A stretch of 64,000 bases of DNA. It comes from Thiemannella venezuelensis. GTDB lineage: Bacteria > Actinomycetota > Actinomycetes > Streptosporangiales > Streptosporangiaceae. Under the pieces are notes generated by a model. It made no database searches, was not told the DNA's origin, and was given only the letters and a program-made list of their open reading frames with translations. This document shows positions 1 to 7,845 of the stretch, piece after piece; position 1 is the first letter of the stretch, and each line of letters begins with the position of its first letter. Made by a program: the position numbers and the translations under genes. Where the stretch lies: the NCBI RefSeq assembly GCF_014203605.1, contig NZ_JACHJJ010000005.1:278455-342454 (forward strand), in the 5' to 3' direction.

Positions 1-2301
1 AGCAGGCGCGGCCGGGGACTGGTCATCCCCTTCCTGATGGTGCTCGTGCTGACCGCCGCGGTCGGCGGAGGCCTGGTGCTGTGGGGCTGGGTGAGCAGCC
101 CGTTCGCCACGGGCCTGCGCCTGGTCGGGGACGACTTCCGGCTCGGGGACACGGCCTTCGTCTCCCCGATCGCCGGGCACGGCGACGGGTCCAACCAGGT
201 GCTCAACGACATCGCCTCGGTCGGCTCCACCACGGTCGCGGTCGGCAGCGACACCACCAGCCCCGTTCCCCGGCCGCTCTTCCTGGTCTCGCAGGACGAG
301 GGCGCGACCTGGGGGCTGGGGGAGGTCACCGGACCGGTGGGGCGGGAGGGCGCGCCGACCACCGTCGGCCTGGTGGCGGGCGGCGACGGCCGCTGGCTGG
401 CCGTCGGGACCGAGCCGTTCACCACCGCGCCCGGGCTGTGGACCAGCGCCGACGGCCGGTCGTGGACCGCGGTGGACCCCGGGGGGCTGACGGCCTTCGA
501 GACCGGGGGCCAGATCATGGACCTGGCCCGGACCTCCTCCGGGTTCGTCGCGGTCGGCGCCACCTTCCTCGACGACGGCGCCTACGGAGCCGCGGCCTGG
601 ACCTCCCAGGACGGGCGGAGCTGGACCCGGGTGGAGGCGCGCGACCTCGGCGCGTCCGTGCGCGGCCTCCAGGCGGTCGCGGCCCGGGGGGACGCCGTGG
701 TCGCGCTGGCCGACCCGGCGGAGGGGGGCTCCGGCGCCGTCGTCCTGCGCTCGGGCGACGGCGGCAGGTCCTGGCTGCGGGCCGGGAAGCCGCTGGACGG
801 CGTGACCCCGCGGGCGGGCTCGCTGGCCGCGGAGGGCGGGGGCTTCGTGCTCGTCCCGCTCCAGCAGCGCGACGCCAAGGGCGAAGTCCGCGTCTACTGC
901 TCCGCCAACGGCGGCACCTGGGACCGGTGCGGGACCATCACCGGGCTGGACCCGCAGGGGTCGGGCGTCAGGCGCCTGGCCTCCTCCGCCGCCGGGGTGG
1001 CCGCGGTCGCGGAGTCGGGCCCCGAGCGCTACGCCGTCTACACCAGCGGAGACGGCCGCGACTGGACCGGGACCACCGAGCTCGGCGAGGTGTCCGGCAC
1101 GCTGCGGGCACTGGCGATCTCCGACGCGGGCACGCTCGTCGCCGGAGGCGACAGGCGCGCCGTGGGGGAGGACAACCGGCTCGTCCTCCTCACGGCGCCG
1201 AAGGGAGGCCAGGCGCGCCCGGTCGACCTGGACGCGATCGCCGGCCTCAACCGGGCGGCGCGGGAGACGGCCAGGGTGGCGGCGGCGGAGGAGGGCGGGT
1301 TCGTCGCGGTCGGCACGGCCTCGGGCGACGCCGCGATCTGGACCAGCGAGGACGGCGCGGAGTGGCGGGCCGGCGGTCCCGCGCAGATCTTCGGCGGAGA
1401 GTACCGGCAGGCGCTCAGCGACGTCGTGCACGGCCGGAGGGGCTGGCTCGCCGTGGGCGGCACGATGAGCGGGGTCGCCTCGACCGAGCCCCTGCTCGTC
1501 ACCTCGGCCGACGGGCGGAACTGGCGCCGGGTCCCGGTCATGGGCCCCCTCGGGCGCCGGGACGGCCACGACTCCCTCGCCGCGCACGCGGTCGCGGCGG
1601 GCCGCTCCGGATACGTGCTGGCCGGCGAGGAGCGCGGGCCGGCCTCCGTCACCCCCGTCCTGTGGTTCTCCGCCGACCTGAAGCGCTACACCAGGGTGGC
1701 CAGGCTCCCCTCCGGGGGCGCCGGTGTTCGCCTGCGCGACGTCTCGCCGACCTCCTCCGGCTACATGGCCGTCGGAGGCTCCGGCACGGCGGGGCGGGAG
1801 ACCGGCGTGGTCTGGGTCTCGGCCGACGGGGTCACCTGGACCGCGCGCAAGCCCGTCCTGCCCGAGGGGGCGAGCTCGGCGGACCTGCGGCACGTGGTCA
1901 CGTACGGCGGGCAGGTGGTCGCGGCGGGCGTGGCGGAGACCGGGCAGGGCCCCCGCGCCTTCGCCGCGGTCTCCCGGGACAACGGGGCGACCTGGCGGAT
2001 GGCCTGGCTTCCGGCTGACCGGGCGGCGGCCGTGCAGGACCTGGCGGCGACCCCGGAGGGCGTGGTGGCGGTGGGCTGGCAGGGCGAGCCCGGCGCCGGG
2101 GACAGTGCGGCCTGGACGTCCGAGGACGGGCTGTCCTGGCAGCGGCACACGCCCACCCAGGGGCGGCTCGCCGGTGAGGGCGCCCAGGCGCTCGGCGCGG
2201 TGGCGGTCTCCGGCGACCAGGTGGTGGCCCTGGGCCGGTCGACCACCTACGACGCCGACCACCTCATCCTGTGGCGTTCGACCCTGGCGGCCGGTCGATG
2301 A
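1..2301 (+). CDS. Membrane-anchored Asp-box beta-propeller protein (5' partial)
   Basis: The reading frame is open from the first base of the window, and the residues before the first ATG (position 37) are already Arg-rich and lead into a hydrophobic segment (about 22 residues, VLVLTAAVGGGLVLWGW). The true start is therefore probably upstream and this is a 5'-truncated copy. After the anchor come at least ten Asp-box-like repeats of the form S-x-D-G-x-x-W (for example SADGRSW, SQDGRSW, SEDGAEW, SADGVTW), spaced as in sialidase/BNR-type beta-propellers. The catalytic residues of sialidases are not recognisable, so a binding or sensing role outside the membrane is more likely than hydrolysis. 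The last 38 bp overlap the convergent NUDIX gene. Function unknown; the fold assignment is fairly safe. Confidence 0.8.
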   Translation, partial: SRRGRGLVIPFLMVLVLTAAVGGGLVLWGWVSSPFATGLRLVGDDFRLGDTAFVSPIAGHGDGSNQVLNDIASVGSTTVAVGSDTTSPVPRPLFLVSQDEGATWGLGEVTGPVGREGAPTTVGLVAGGDGRWLAVGTEPFTTAPGLWTSADGRSWTAVDPGGLTAFETGGQIMDLARTSSGFVAVGATFLDDGAYGAAAWTSQDGRSWTRVEARDLGASVRGLQAVAARGDAVVALADPAEGGSGAVVLRSGDGGRSWLRAGKPLDGVTPRAGSLAAEGGGFVLVPLQQRDAKGEVRVYCSANGGTWDRCGTITGLDPQGSGVRRLASSAAGVAAVAESGPERYAVYTSGDGRDWTGTTELGEVSGTLRALAISDAGTLVAGGDRRAVGEDNRLVLLTAPKGGQARPVDLDAIAGLNRAARETARVAAAEEGGFVAVGTASGDAAIWTSEDGAEWRAGGPAQIFGGEYRQALSDVVHGRRGWLAVGGTMSGVASTEPLLVTSADGRNWRRVPVMGPLGRRDGHDSLAAHAVAAGRSGYVLAGEERGPASVTPVLWFSADLKRYTRVARLPSGGAGVRLRDVSPTSSGYMAVGGSGTAGRETGVVWVSADGVTWTARKPVLPEGASSADLRHVVTYGGQVVAAGVAETGQGPRAFAAVSRDNGATWRMAWLPADRAAAVQDLAATPEGVVAVGWQGEPGAGDSAAWTSEDGLSWQRHTPTQGRLAGEGAQALGAVAVSGDQVVALGRSTTYDADHLILWRSTLAAGR

Positions 2302-2683
2302 GCGCCCATCCGGCCAGGGCGTCCAGGAGGCCGGGGGAGAGCGGCAGGCGCGGCAGCTCGCCGGGGTCGAACCAGCGGGCGTCGGCGGCGTCGTCACCGG
2401 CGGCGAGCGCGCCGCCGGTGACCTCGGCCAGGTAGTCGCGGATCTCGTAGACGGCGCCGCCGGGGCCCGGCCGGTCCACGACGCCGGCCAGGGAGCCGAC
2501 CGCGACCGTCAGGCCGGTCTCCTCCAGGACCTCGCGGGCGACCGCCTCGGCGTCGGACTCGCCGGGCTCGACCCGGCCGCCGGGGACGGACCAGAGTCCC
2601 GCTCCGGGAGGACGGCCGCGGCGCACAAGGAGCATCCGCCCAGATGCATCAAAAATGATCGCTCCCACACAATTTACGCGCAC
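2264..2683 (-). CDS. NUDIX hydrolase
   Basis: A 139-residue single-domain NUDIX protein. The Nudix box is complete (GRVEPGESDAEAVAREVLEE followed by TGL), giving the G-x5-E-x7-R-E-U-x-E-E-x-G-U pattern that binds the divalent metal and pyrophosphate. Substrate cannot be told from sequence; MutT-like nucleotide pool cleaning is one option. The GTG at 2683 (MRVNCVGAIIF) is preferred to the ATG at 2746 because the family fold begins at this strand and a TAATAT -10-like hexamer lies 7 nt upstream, as expected for a leaderless mRNA. Its 3' end overlaps the convergent propeller gene by 38 bp. Confidence 0.88.
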   Translation of the reverse strand: MRVNCVGAIIFDASGRMLLVRRGRPPGAGLWSVPGGRVEPGESDAEAVAREVLEETGLTVAVGSLAGVVDRPGPGGAVYEIRDYLAEVTGGALAAGDDAADARWFDPGELPRLPLSPGLLDALAGWALIDRPPGSNATG

Positions 2684-2690
2684 ATAGACA

Positions 2691-2696
2691 ATATTA
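2691..2696 (-). promoter_or_regulatory. Putative -10 element of a leaderless NUDIX transcript
   Basis: TAATAT on the minus strand ends 7 nt before the GTG start at 2683, in a locally AT-rich stretch. No convincing -35 is visible. The spacing would put the transcription start at or next to the start codon. Confidence 0.35.
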
Positions 2697-2757
2697 CGAC
2701 TGCATAACGGGTGGCACCCTTGACTCATGGGTGGCTGGGAGCGCACCGTGGGTAGTC

Positions 2758-3396
2758 GTGAGAGCCTCGCCTACCTGCCCGCGCTGTTTCGGGCCGCTCC
2801 GCCCGCCGAGTGCTTGGTCAAGCGCCTGGCGGTGCGGTCCGCACGGTGACGTCCTGCCGCTGCAGCCGCCGAGACAGCCGTCGTCCGCCGCCGTGGAGGC
2901 GGTCAGCCGGAACGCCCGCGTCCCGGTCTGGCTGCCGTGGCCGCTCCCGCCGGGCTGGCTGGTCACCGGCTTCACCGAGGCGGGTGACGAGCGCACGGGC
3001 GGCCGGGCCACGGTGGTCGCGCTCTCCGGCCCCTCCGTCACCCGGGGACCGGCCGACCTGCTTCTCATCGCGGAGGAGCCGGGGGTGGGCCTCGGTGCGG
3101 GCTTCGCCGGGCTGGACGGCCCCGACCCGGGAGACGGGTTCGGCGCCGGCCCCCCGCACGCGAAGATCGAGGTGAAGGGGCATCCGGCCGCGCTCTGGTG
3201 CGTGGACGCCGCGCCCGACCGGGCGGTCTACGCGGGCGAGGCCCTGGGAGACTGGCTGTGGGCGATCGCCTGGCCGGCCGAGGCGGGCTGCCTGATCGTC
3301 CTGTCCGAGCTCTCCCTGCGCGACCTGCGCGACGACGGTCAGGCGTTCGACCTGCCCTTCGGGGCCTTCTCCCCCCGCCTGGGCGGAGGAAGCTGA
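2758..3396 (+). CDS. DUF6758-type conserved actinobacterial protein
   Basis: A 212-residue soluble protein. It begins with a zinc-ribbon-like half site (TCPRCFGPL, then WRCGPHGDV about 20 residues later), followed by a conserved core including VPVWLPWPLPPGWL and GEALGDWLWAIAWPAEAG. I recognise this pattern from actinobacterial proteins named DUF6758, which typically sit next to MarC and an MBL-fold gene as here. The GTG at 2758 (MRASPTCPRC) is chosen over the in-frame GTG at 2731 because relatives start at this point. It probably forms a run with marC, which starts 40 bp downstream. Biochemical role unknown. Confidence 0.78.
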   Translation: MRASPTCPRCFGPLRPPSAWSSAWRCGPHGDVLPLQPPRQPSSAAVEAVSRNARVPVWLPWPLPPGWLVTGFTEAGDERTGGRATVVALSGPSVTRGPADLLLIAEEPGVGLGAGFAGLDGPDPGDGFGAGPPHAKIEVKGHPAALWCVDAAPDRAVYAGEALGDWLWAIAWPAEAGCLIVLSELSLRDLRDDGQAFDLPFGAFSPRLGGGS

Positions 3397-3436
3397 CCTT
3401 CCATTGCTCTCCCCCCGACCGGCCCAGGGGGGATTC

Positions 3437-4051
3437 GTGTTCGATGTCCAGTTCTTCGTCGAGGCGTTCGTCACGATGTTCGTCATCATGGACCCGCCCG
3501 GCGTCATCCCCCTCTTCCTGGCCTACACCGGCGGCAGGGGGGCGGCGGAGCGCAGGAGGGTCGCCTGGCAGGCGCCCATCGTCGCGTTCTGCCTCATCGT
3601 GGTCTTCGCGGTGTTCGGCCAGGCGATCCTCGGATACCTGCACGTCGAGGTGCCCGCCATGCAGATCGCGGGCGGCCTGCTGCTCCTGCTGGTCGCCCTC
3701 CAGCTGCTGACCGGGGAGACCGAGCCGCCGGCCGGGAGCATGAAGTCGAACGTGAACGTCGCGCTCGTCCCGCTCGGCACCCCCCTGCTCGCCGGGCCCG
3801 GCGCGATCGTGGCGACGATCGTCTTCGCCCAGCAGGCGGAGGCCAAGAGCGGCGGCATCCTGGCCCTGGCCATGGCCATCGCGGCCGTGCACATCCTGCT
3901 CTGGGTGTTCATGCGGTTCTCGGTGGGGATCGTCCGGGTCATCAAGGAGAACGGCATCGAACTCGTCACCCGCATCGCGGGCCTGCTCCTGTCGGCCCTC
4001 GCCGTACAGCTCATCATCACCGCCGTCCGCACGCTCGTCGCGACCGGGTGA
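3437..4051 (+). CDS. MarC family integral membrane protein
   Basis: A 204-residue polytopic membrane protein with about six hydrophobic segments. MarC/UPF0056 hallmarks are visible: the N-terminal FVTMFVIMDPPGVIPLFLAY (Asp-Pro-Pro in TM1) and the mid-protein repeat VPLGTPLLAGPGAI. Despite its name the family has no proven role in multiple antibiotic resistance; it may be a transporter. The GTG at 3437 follows a GGGGGG Shine-Dalgarno-like run 4 to 9 nt upstream; the first hydrophobic segment starts right after it. It is the middle gene of a co-directional group (DUF6758, MarC, MBL-fold, RecB-like nuclease). Confidence 0.88.
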   Translation: MFDVQFFVEAFVTMFVIMDPPGVIPLFLAYTGGRGAAERRRVAWQAPIVAFCLIVVFAVFGQAILGYLHVEVPAMQIAGGLLLLLVALQLLTGETEPPAGSMKSNVNVALVPLGTPLLAGPGAIVATIVFAQQAEAKSGGILALAMAIAAVHILLWVFMRFSVGIVRVIKENGIELVTRIAGLLLSALAVQLIITAVRTLVATG

Positions 4052-4117
4052 CCGGCATCCGCACATGCGCCGGGACCGGACGGGCCGTGATGCGCAGCAT
4101 CGCCGTTAATGGGGCAG

Positions 4118-4123
4118 TAAGGT
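4118..4123 (+). promoter_or_regulatory. Putative -10 element for the MBL-fold gene
   Basis: TAAGGT lies 8 nt upstream of the GTG start at 4132, with no Shine-Dalgarno sequence between them. This matches the TAnnnT -10 spacing of leaderless actinobacterial transcripts. No clear -35 is seen. Confidence 0.4.
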
Positions 4124-4131
4124 TCTGAGTC

Positions 4132-4845
4132 GTGACAGCGCGTATCGAGCGAGTGGTGACCGAGGGCGTCGTCGATGTCGACGGCGTCGAGCACAAGGTC
4201 GAGAGCAACACCTGGATCGTGGGTGACGATGAGGAGGTCATCGTCATCGACCCCGCGCGTGACGCGGAGAAGATCCTGGAGCAGGTCGGCGAGCGGGAGG
4301 TGCTCGCCGTCATCTGCACCAGCGGCCTGCCCGACCACGTCGGCGCGGCCATCGAGGTGGCGGCGCGGGACGAGGCGGTGGTCGCCATGCATCCCAAGGA
4401 CAAGCCGCTGTGGCGGCGGACCTGGCCCGACACCTGGCCGGACATCGAGCTGGAGGACGAGGGCGTGTTCGCCGTCGCCGACGTCGAGCTGGAGGTCATG
4501 ACCACCCCCGGCGTCACGCACGGCTCCATCTCGCTCTACAGCGAGGACCTGGACGCCGTCTTCACCGGCAAGACGCTGCTGGCCGACGGCCCCGGCAAGC
4601 TCGAGGGCGAGTACCCCGCCCTGGCCGACCAGCTCTCCACGATCGGCGGGCGGCTGTTCACCCTGCGCCACAGCACCCGCGTGCTGCCCGCGCACGGCGA
4701 GGAGACGGTCATCGGCGAGCTGGAGCCGAAGTTCGACTCCTGGCTGTCCGGCTCGCTGACCGGCGGCTCCGCCGCCGCGGACGAGGGCCCGCTGACCGAC
4801 GGGACGCGCGCCGCGGGGATCCGGCTGAACACCGACGGCGACTAG
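4132..4845 (+). CDS. MBL-fold protein with degenerate metal site (probable pseudoenzyme)
   Basis: A 237-residue protein with the overall metallo-beta-lactamase fold: N-terminal strands ending IVID (res 37-40), the loop at 62-70, the TPG loop near 126 and a C-terminal PAHG near 186-189. The zinc ligands are largely lost. Where hydrolases have H-x-H-x-D-H, this protein reads S64-G-L66-P-D68-H69. The next His (TPGH in relatives) is Val128, and the bridging Asp of FTGDT is Lys147 (FTGKT). Only D68, H69 and H188 remain. A binuclear zinc hydrolase is therefore unlikely; a binding or regulatory role, or a different metal, is possible. The fold call is strong; loss of activity is inference. The RecB-type nuclease starts 6 bp after the stop codon. 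Confidence 0.85.
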   Translation: MTARIERVVTEGVVDVDGVEHKVESNTWIVGDDEEVIVIDPARDAEKILEQVGEREVLAVICTSGLPDHVGAAIEVAARDEAVVAMHPKDKPLWRRTWPDTWPDIELEDEGVFAVADVELEVMTTPGVTHGSISLYSEDLDAVFTGKTLLADGPGKLEGEYPALADQLSTIGGRLFTLRHSTRVLPAHGEETVIGELEPKFDSWLSGSLTGGSAAADEGPLTDGTRAAGIRLNTDGD

Positions 4846-4851
4846 CCCTCG

Positions 4852-5784
4852 ATGGACCAGCTCCCCCTGGAGGGAATGCCGCGGCGGCTGTACGCATGCA
4901 CGCCGTCGCGGTTGAACACCTGGCTGGACTGCCCCCGGCGCTACCGGTTCACCTACCTGGACCGGCCGGCCCCGCAGCGGGGGCCGCGGTGGGCGCACAA
5001 CAGCGTGGGCGTGAGCGTGCACAACGCCCTGGCCGCCTGGTGGCGGGAGCCGTACGACCGGCGCACTCCGGCGGTGGCGGGCGTCCTGCTCGCGAACGGG
5101 TGGATCGGCGACGGGTTCCGCGACGCCGAGCAGTCGTCCGCCTGGCGCGACCGGGCGCGGGAGATGGTCTCCGGGTACGCCGCGACCCTCGACCCCTCCG
5201 ACGAGCCCGTCGGCGTCGAGCGGACCGTGGCGACCCGGACCTCCGTCCTGGCCCTGTCCGGCCGGGTCGACCGGCTCGACCGGCGGGGCGGGGAACTGGT
5301 CGTGGTGGACTACAAGACCGGGCGCCGCCCGCCGGTCGACGACGACGCCAGGTCCTCGCTGGCGCTGGCCGTCTACGCCATCGCCTCCGCCCGCATGCTG
5401 CGCCGCCCGTGCCGGAGGGTGGAGCTGCACCACCTGCCGAGCGGCTCGGTCACGGCGTGGGAGCACACCGACGAGTCCCTCGCCCGACACCTGGGCCGCG
5501 CCGAGGAGATCGGGAGCGAGGCCGCCGAGGCCGACGAGGGCTACCGGGCCTGGGCCGGCGCCGCGGGCCGGGACTCCGGCGGGGCGGGGGGCTCCCGCCC
5601 GAGATCCGGTGCGGCGGGCGGCCCGGGCGCCGACCGGGTGCCGCCGGCCGTCCCGCCGGAGATCGACGCGCTCTTCGCGCCGCGCACCGGTCCGCTCTGC
5701 TCCTGGTGCGACTTCCGCCGCCACTGCCCCGACGGTCAGGCCGCGGCCCCCGACAAGGCTCCCTGGGACGGCCTGGCCGGTTGA
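4852..5784 (+). CDS. RecB-type PD-(D/E)XK nuclease with Fe-S cysteines
   Basis: A 310-residue stand-alone nuclease of the Cas4/RecB/AddB class. The catalytic core is visible as GRVDRLD (Asp), then LVVVDYKTGRRP (D-x-K) about 10 residues later, and a downstream LALAVYAIA helix corresponding to the Q-x-x-x-Y region. One Cys near residue 27 (LDCPRRYRF) and three in CSWCDFRRHC at the C-terminus form the usual four-Cys 4Fe-4S frame. This suggests single-strand DNA end processing. It begins 6 bp after the MBL-fold gene and is the last gene of that group. A Gly/Pro-rich linker (about res 235-265) precedes the Cys cluster. Confidence 0.88.
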   Translation: MDQLPLEGMPRRLYACTPSRLNTWLDCPRRYRFTYLDRPAPQRGPRWAHNSVGVSVHNALAAWWREPYDRRTPAVAGVLLANGWIGDGFRDAEQSSAWRDRAREMVSGYAATLDPSDEPVGVERTVATRTSVLALSGRVDRLDRRGGELVVVDYKTGRRPPVDDDARSSLALAVYAIASARMLRRPCRRVELHHLPSGSVTAWEHTDESLARHLGRAEEIGSEAAEADEGYRAWAGAAGRDSGGAGGSRPRSGAAGGPGADRVPPAVPPEIDALFAPRTGPLCSWCDFRRHCPDGQAAAPDKAPWDGLAG

Positions 5785-5818
5785 GGGGCCCCTCCGGGGG
5801 TCCCCCGGCGTGCCCGGG

Positions 5819-6760
5819 TCAAGCGGCCTTCGCGGCGCCCGCGGGCCAGCGGCGGGGGTCGGTCAGGCCCTTGAGCCCCCGGCTCACGTCGTAGCCGGCC
5901 GCCTCCAGCCGCTCCCGCGACGCGGCGAGCATCTCGCGGGTGTACGGCATGAACGCGCGGTCGTGGACGGGCTCGGGGACCGAGTTCATGCCCAGCCGGA
6001 ACGCCCTCAGCGCCGCGGTCACCGTGGCGCGCGGCACCTCGGGCAGCACGCCGTACAACCGCCTGGCCCAGTGCGGCAGCGAGTAGTAGCACAGCGCGCC
6101 GAACGGGAAGTAGGCCGGTTTGCCGGGGTTGAGCATGCGCAGCTCGGCGGGCAGGCGCGGCCACAGGAGGAAGCGGACGGTGGCGGCGGCCTCGGGGGTG
6201 ACCTTCAGCCTGGGCCTGACCTGTGTGAAGTAGGCGTCCATCTCGGCGAGCGAGCCCGGCACGTCCTCCGCGTGCAGGCCCACGTAGGAGGCGCTGCGGC
6301 GCTGCTCGGCCAGGTAGCGGTCCGCCTGGCGGTCGGTCAGCCCGAGGCCCGCCCGGCGCGCCACCGACAGGTAGGACGAGACCTCGGCGCAGTGCACCCA
6401 GAGCAGGAGCTCCGGGTCGTCCACGCGGTGGATCCGTCCGGTGTCGGGATCGTCGATGCGCAGGGTCCGGTGGATGCCCCGGACCCTGCGGCCGATCTCG
6501 TCGGCCTCCGCCGGGCTGCCGAAGGTCACCCGGCCCACGAAGTCGGCGGTACGGCGCAGCCGTCCGAACGGGTCCTCCTGGAAGTTGGAGTTCTGCCAGA
6601 CGCCCCGCATCGCGAGGGGGTGCAGTGCCTGGAGCATCAGGCCCCGGACTCCGCCTATCCACATGGAACGGTCGATGTGCACCAGCCAGGTCGCGGTGTG
6701 CGGGGGCTGGACCACGATGTCGTCGATGCTCTCCATAGTAAGTAGATGGTTACACACCAT
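5819..6760 (-). CDS. Oxygenase MpaB family protein (DUF2236)
   Basis: A 313-residue protein of the DUF2236/MpaB group, related to latex-clearing proteins and fungal MpaB, some of which bind haem. Family features seen: LMLQALHPLAMRGV with the conserved His, ELLLWVHCAEVSSYL, and YFPFGALCYYSLPHWARRLYG. An ATG at 6736 (MESIDDIVVQ) is an alternative start closer to the family's usual N-terminus; neither ATG has a good Shine-Dalgarno. The upstream alpha/beta hydrolase ends 109 bp away and is separated by a hairpin, so this gene is probably transcribed alone. Substrate unknown. Confidence 0.82.
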   Translation of the reverse strand: MVCNHLLTMESIDDIVVQPPHTATWLVHIDRSMWIGGVRGLMLQALHPLAMRGVWQNSNFQEDPFGRLRRTADFVGRVTFGSPAEADEIGRRVRGIHRTLRIDDPDTGRIHRVDDPELLLWVHCAEVSSYLSVARRAGLGLTDRQADRYLAEQRRSASYVGLHAEDVPGSLAEMDAYFTQVRPRLKVTPEAAATVRFLLWPRLPAELRMLNPGKPAYFPFGALCYYSLPHWARRLYGVLPEVPRATVTAALRAFRLGMNSVPEPVHDRAFMPYTREMLAASRERLEAAGYDVSRGLKGLTDPRRWPAGAAKAA

Positions 6761-6841
6761 TCGACGGGTCGTCCAACAGGGGTGGGCGGAGTGCTTGCGG
6801 CGCAGGTGGGCGGCGCGCCGGCGGGACCGGCCGGGAACGGG

Positions 6842-6860
6842 CGGGCGGGGTGCCCGCCCG
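6842..6860 (-). terminator. Hairpin after the alpha/beta hydrolase
   Basis: A perfect 8-bp GC inverted repeat with a 3-nt loop (CGGGCGGG, GTG, CCCGCCCG), 10 bp beyond the stop codon of the minus-strand hydrolase. There is no U-tract, as is common in high-GC actinomycetes. Confidence 0.45.
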
Positions 6861-6869
6861 GGGCGGGCC

Positions 6870-7742
6870 TCAGCTCAGCAGCCGGGCCTCGGCGGCGTTC
6901 CAGAACCGGGTGAGGGCGGCGGCCGTGGTCTCCGGGGCCTCCACGGCGGGAGAGTGGACCGCGCCGGGGACGACCACGCACTCGGCGTCCAGCCGCAGGG
7001 CCATCTCGGCCTGCATCGCGGGCGGCCAGCCGTCGTCGTGCTCGCCGTACAGCACCAGGGTGTCCACCTCGACCTGGGTGAGCTCGTCGCACCGGTCGGG
7101 GGCGGAGAGCACCTGCCGGGTCATGGCGGCCATGCCGACGGGCGAGTTGGAGAACAGCCGCTTGCGCAGGAACGCCACGATCTCGTCGGGCACCCCGGCG
7201 GCCAGCGCCTCCGGCTCCATCCGGTTGTGCCACAGGTGCTCCATGCCGAGCTCGGGCAGCTCCGTGAGCATGGCCCGGCCGAAGCGCTCGCGCGGGCCGA
7301 CGATCGCCGCGGGGCCCGAGCTCATCAGCGTGTAGGACGCGAACTTGGTGCGGCCGTCGATCACCGCCTCCCGGGTGACCAGCCCGCCGAAGGAGTGGCC
7401 GACCAGGTGGACGGGCTCGCCCTCGCCGATCGTCTGCGCGAGGAGGTCGACGTCGTTGCCGAGCGCCTCGCAGGTGTAGGCCTCGGGGTCGTCGGGGCCG
7501 CCCGTCTCGAACTGGCCGCGCATGTCGACCGCGATGACCCGGCGGCCGGACTGGGCGAGCGTCTGCAGGACCGCGATGAAGTCCTCCTTGCTGCCGGTGA
7601 GACCGGGGACCAGCAGGGCGGGCCAGCGCTCGGGGACGCCGCTGACGGGCAGCGCCTCCAGCGCGGCGAAGGAGCCCGCCGACGTGTCGATCGAGGCCGG
7701 GCGGACGCCAGGAGGCAGGGTCAGAAATCGCGGCGTACTCAC
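6870..7742 (-). CDS. Alpha/beta hydrolase
   Basis: A 290-residue alpha/beta-hydrolase-fold enzyme. Visible parts: LLVPGLTGSKEDF (oxyanion loop region), the nucleophile elbow GHSFGG, the acid strand LVLYGEHDDGW and the catalytic His in PGAVHSP. It has no signal peptide or membrane segment, so it is cytosolic. Substrate cannot be assigned. Translation probably starts at the GTG at 7742 on a leaderless mRNA, since a TATCGT -10-like element lies 8 nt upstream. It sits downstream of the DEAD-box helicase on the same strand but behind a strong hairpin. Confidence 0.9.
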   Translation of the reverse strand: MSTPRFLTLPPGVRPASIDTSAGSFAALEALPVSGVPERWPALLVPGLTGSKEDFIAVLQTLAQSGRRVIAVDMRGQFETGGPDDPEAYTCEALGNDVDLLAQTIGEGEPVHLVGHSFGGLVTREAVIDGRTKFASYTLMSSGPAAIVGPRERFGRAMLTELPELGMEHLWHNRMEPEALAAGVPDEIVAFLRKRLFSNSPVGMAAMTRQVLSAPDRCDELTQVEVDTLVLYGEHDDGWPPAMQAEMALRLDAECVVVPGAVHSPAVEAPETTAAALTRFWNAAEARLLS

Positions 7743-7750
7743 GTGAGACC

Positions 7751-7756
7751 ACGATA
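7751..7756 (-). promoter_or_regulatory. Putative -10 element for the alpha/beta hydrolase
   Basis: TATCGT on the minus strand, 8 nt upstream of the GTG start at 7742 and without an intervening Shine-Dalgarno, consistent with leaderless transcription. Confidence 0.35.
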
Positions 7757-7796
7757 CCTCTATGACCGGGATGGCTCGGTGTCTGAAGGAGGACGA

Positions 7797-7834
7797 CGGA
7801 AGGGGCCCCGCCCCTGCGGGCGGAGCCCCTTCCG
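7797..7834 (-). terminator. Terminator hairpin of the DEAD-box helicase gene
   Basis: A long inverted repeat (outer arm CGGAAGGGGC with GCCCCTTCCG, inner arm CCGCCC with GGGCGG, 4-nt loop) starts 12 bp beyond the helicase stop codon. It should separate the helicase from the alpha/beta hydrolase behind it. Confidence 0.7.
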
Positions 7835-7845
7835 CGCTGGTACGG

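Noticed and set aside
4132..4845. A normal glyoxalase-II-like hydrolase
   Set aside because: Re-reading the bases confirms the missing His and Asp ligands, so ordinary hydrolase activity is not supported.
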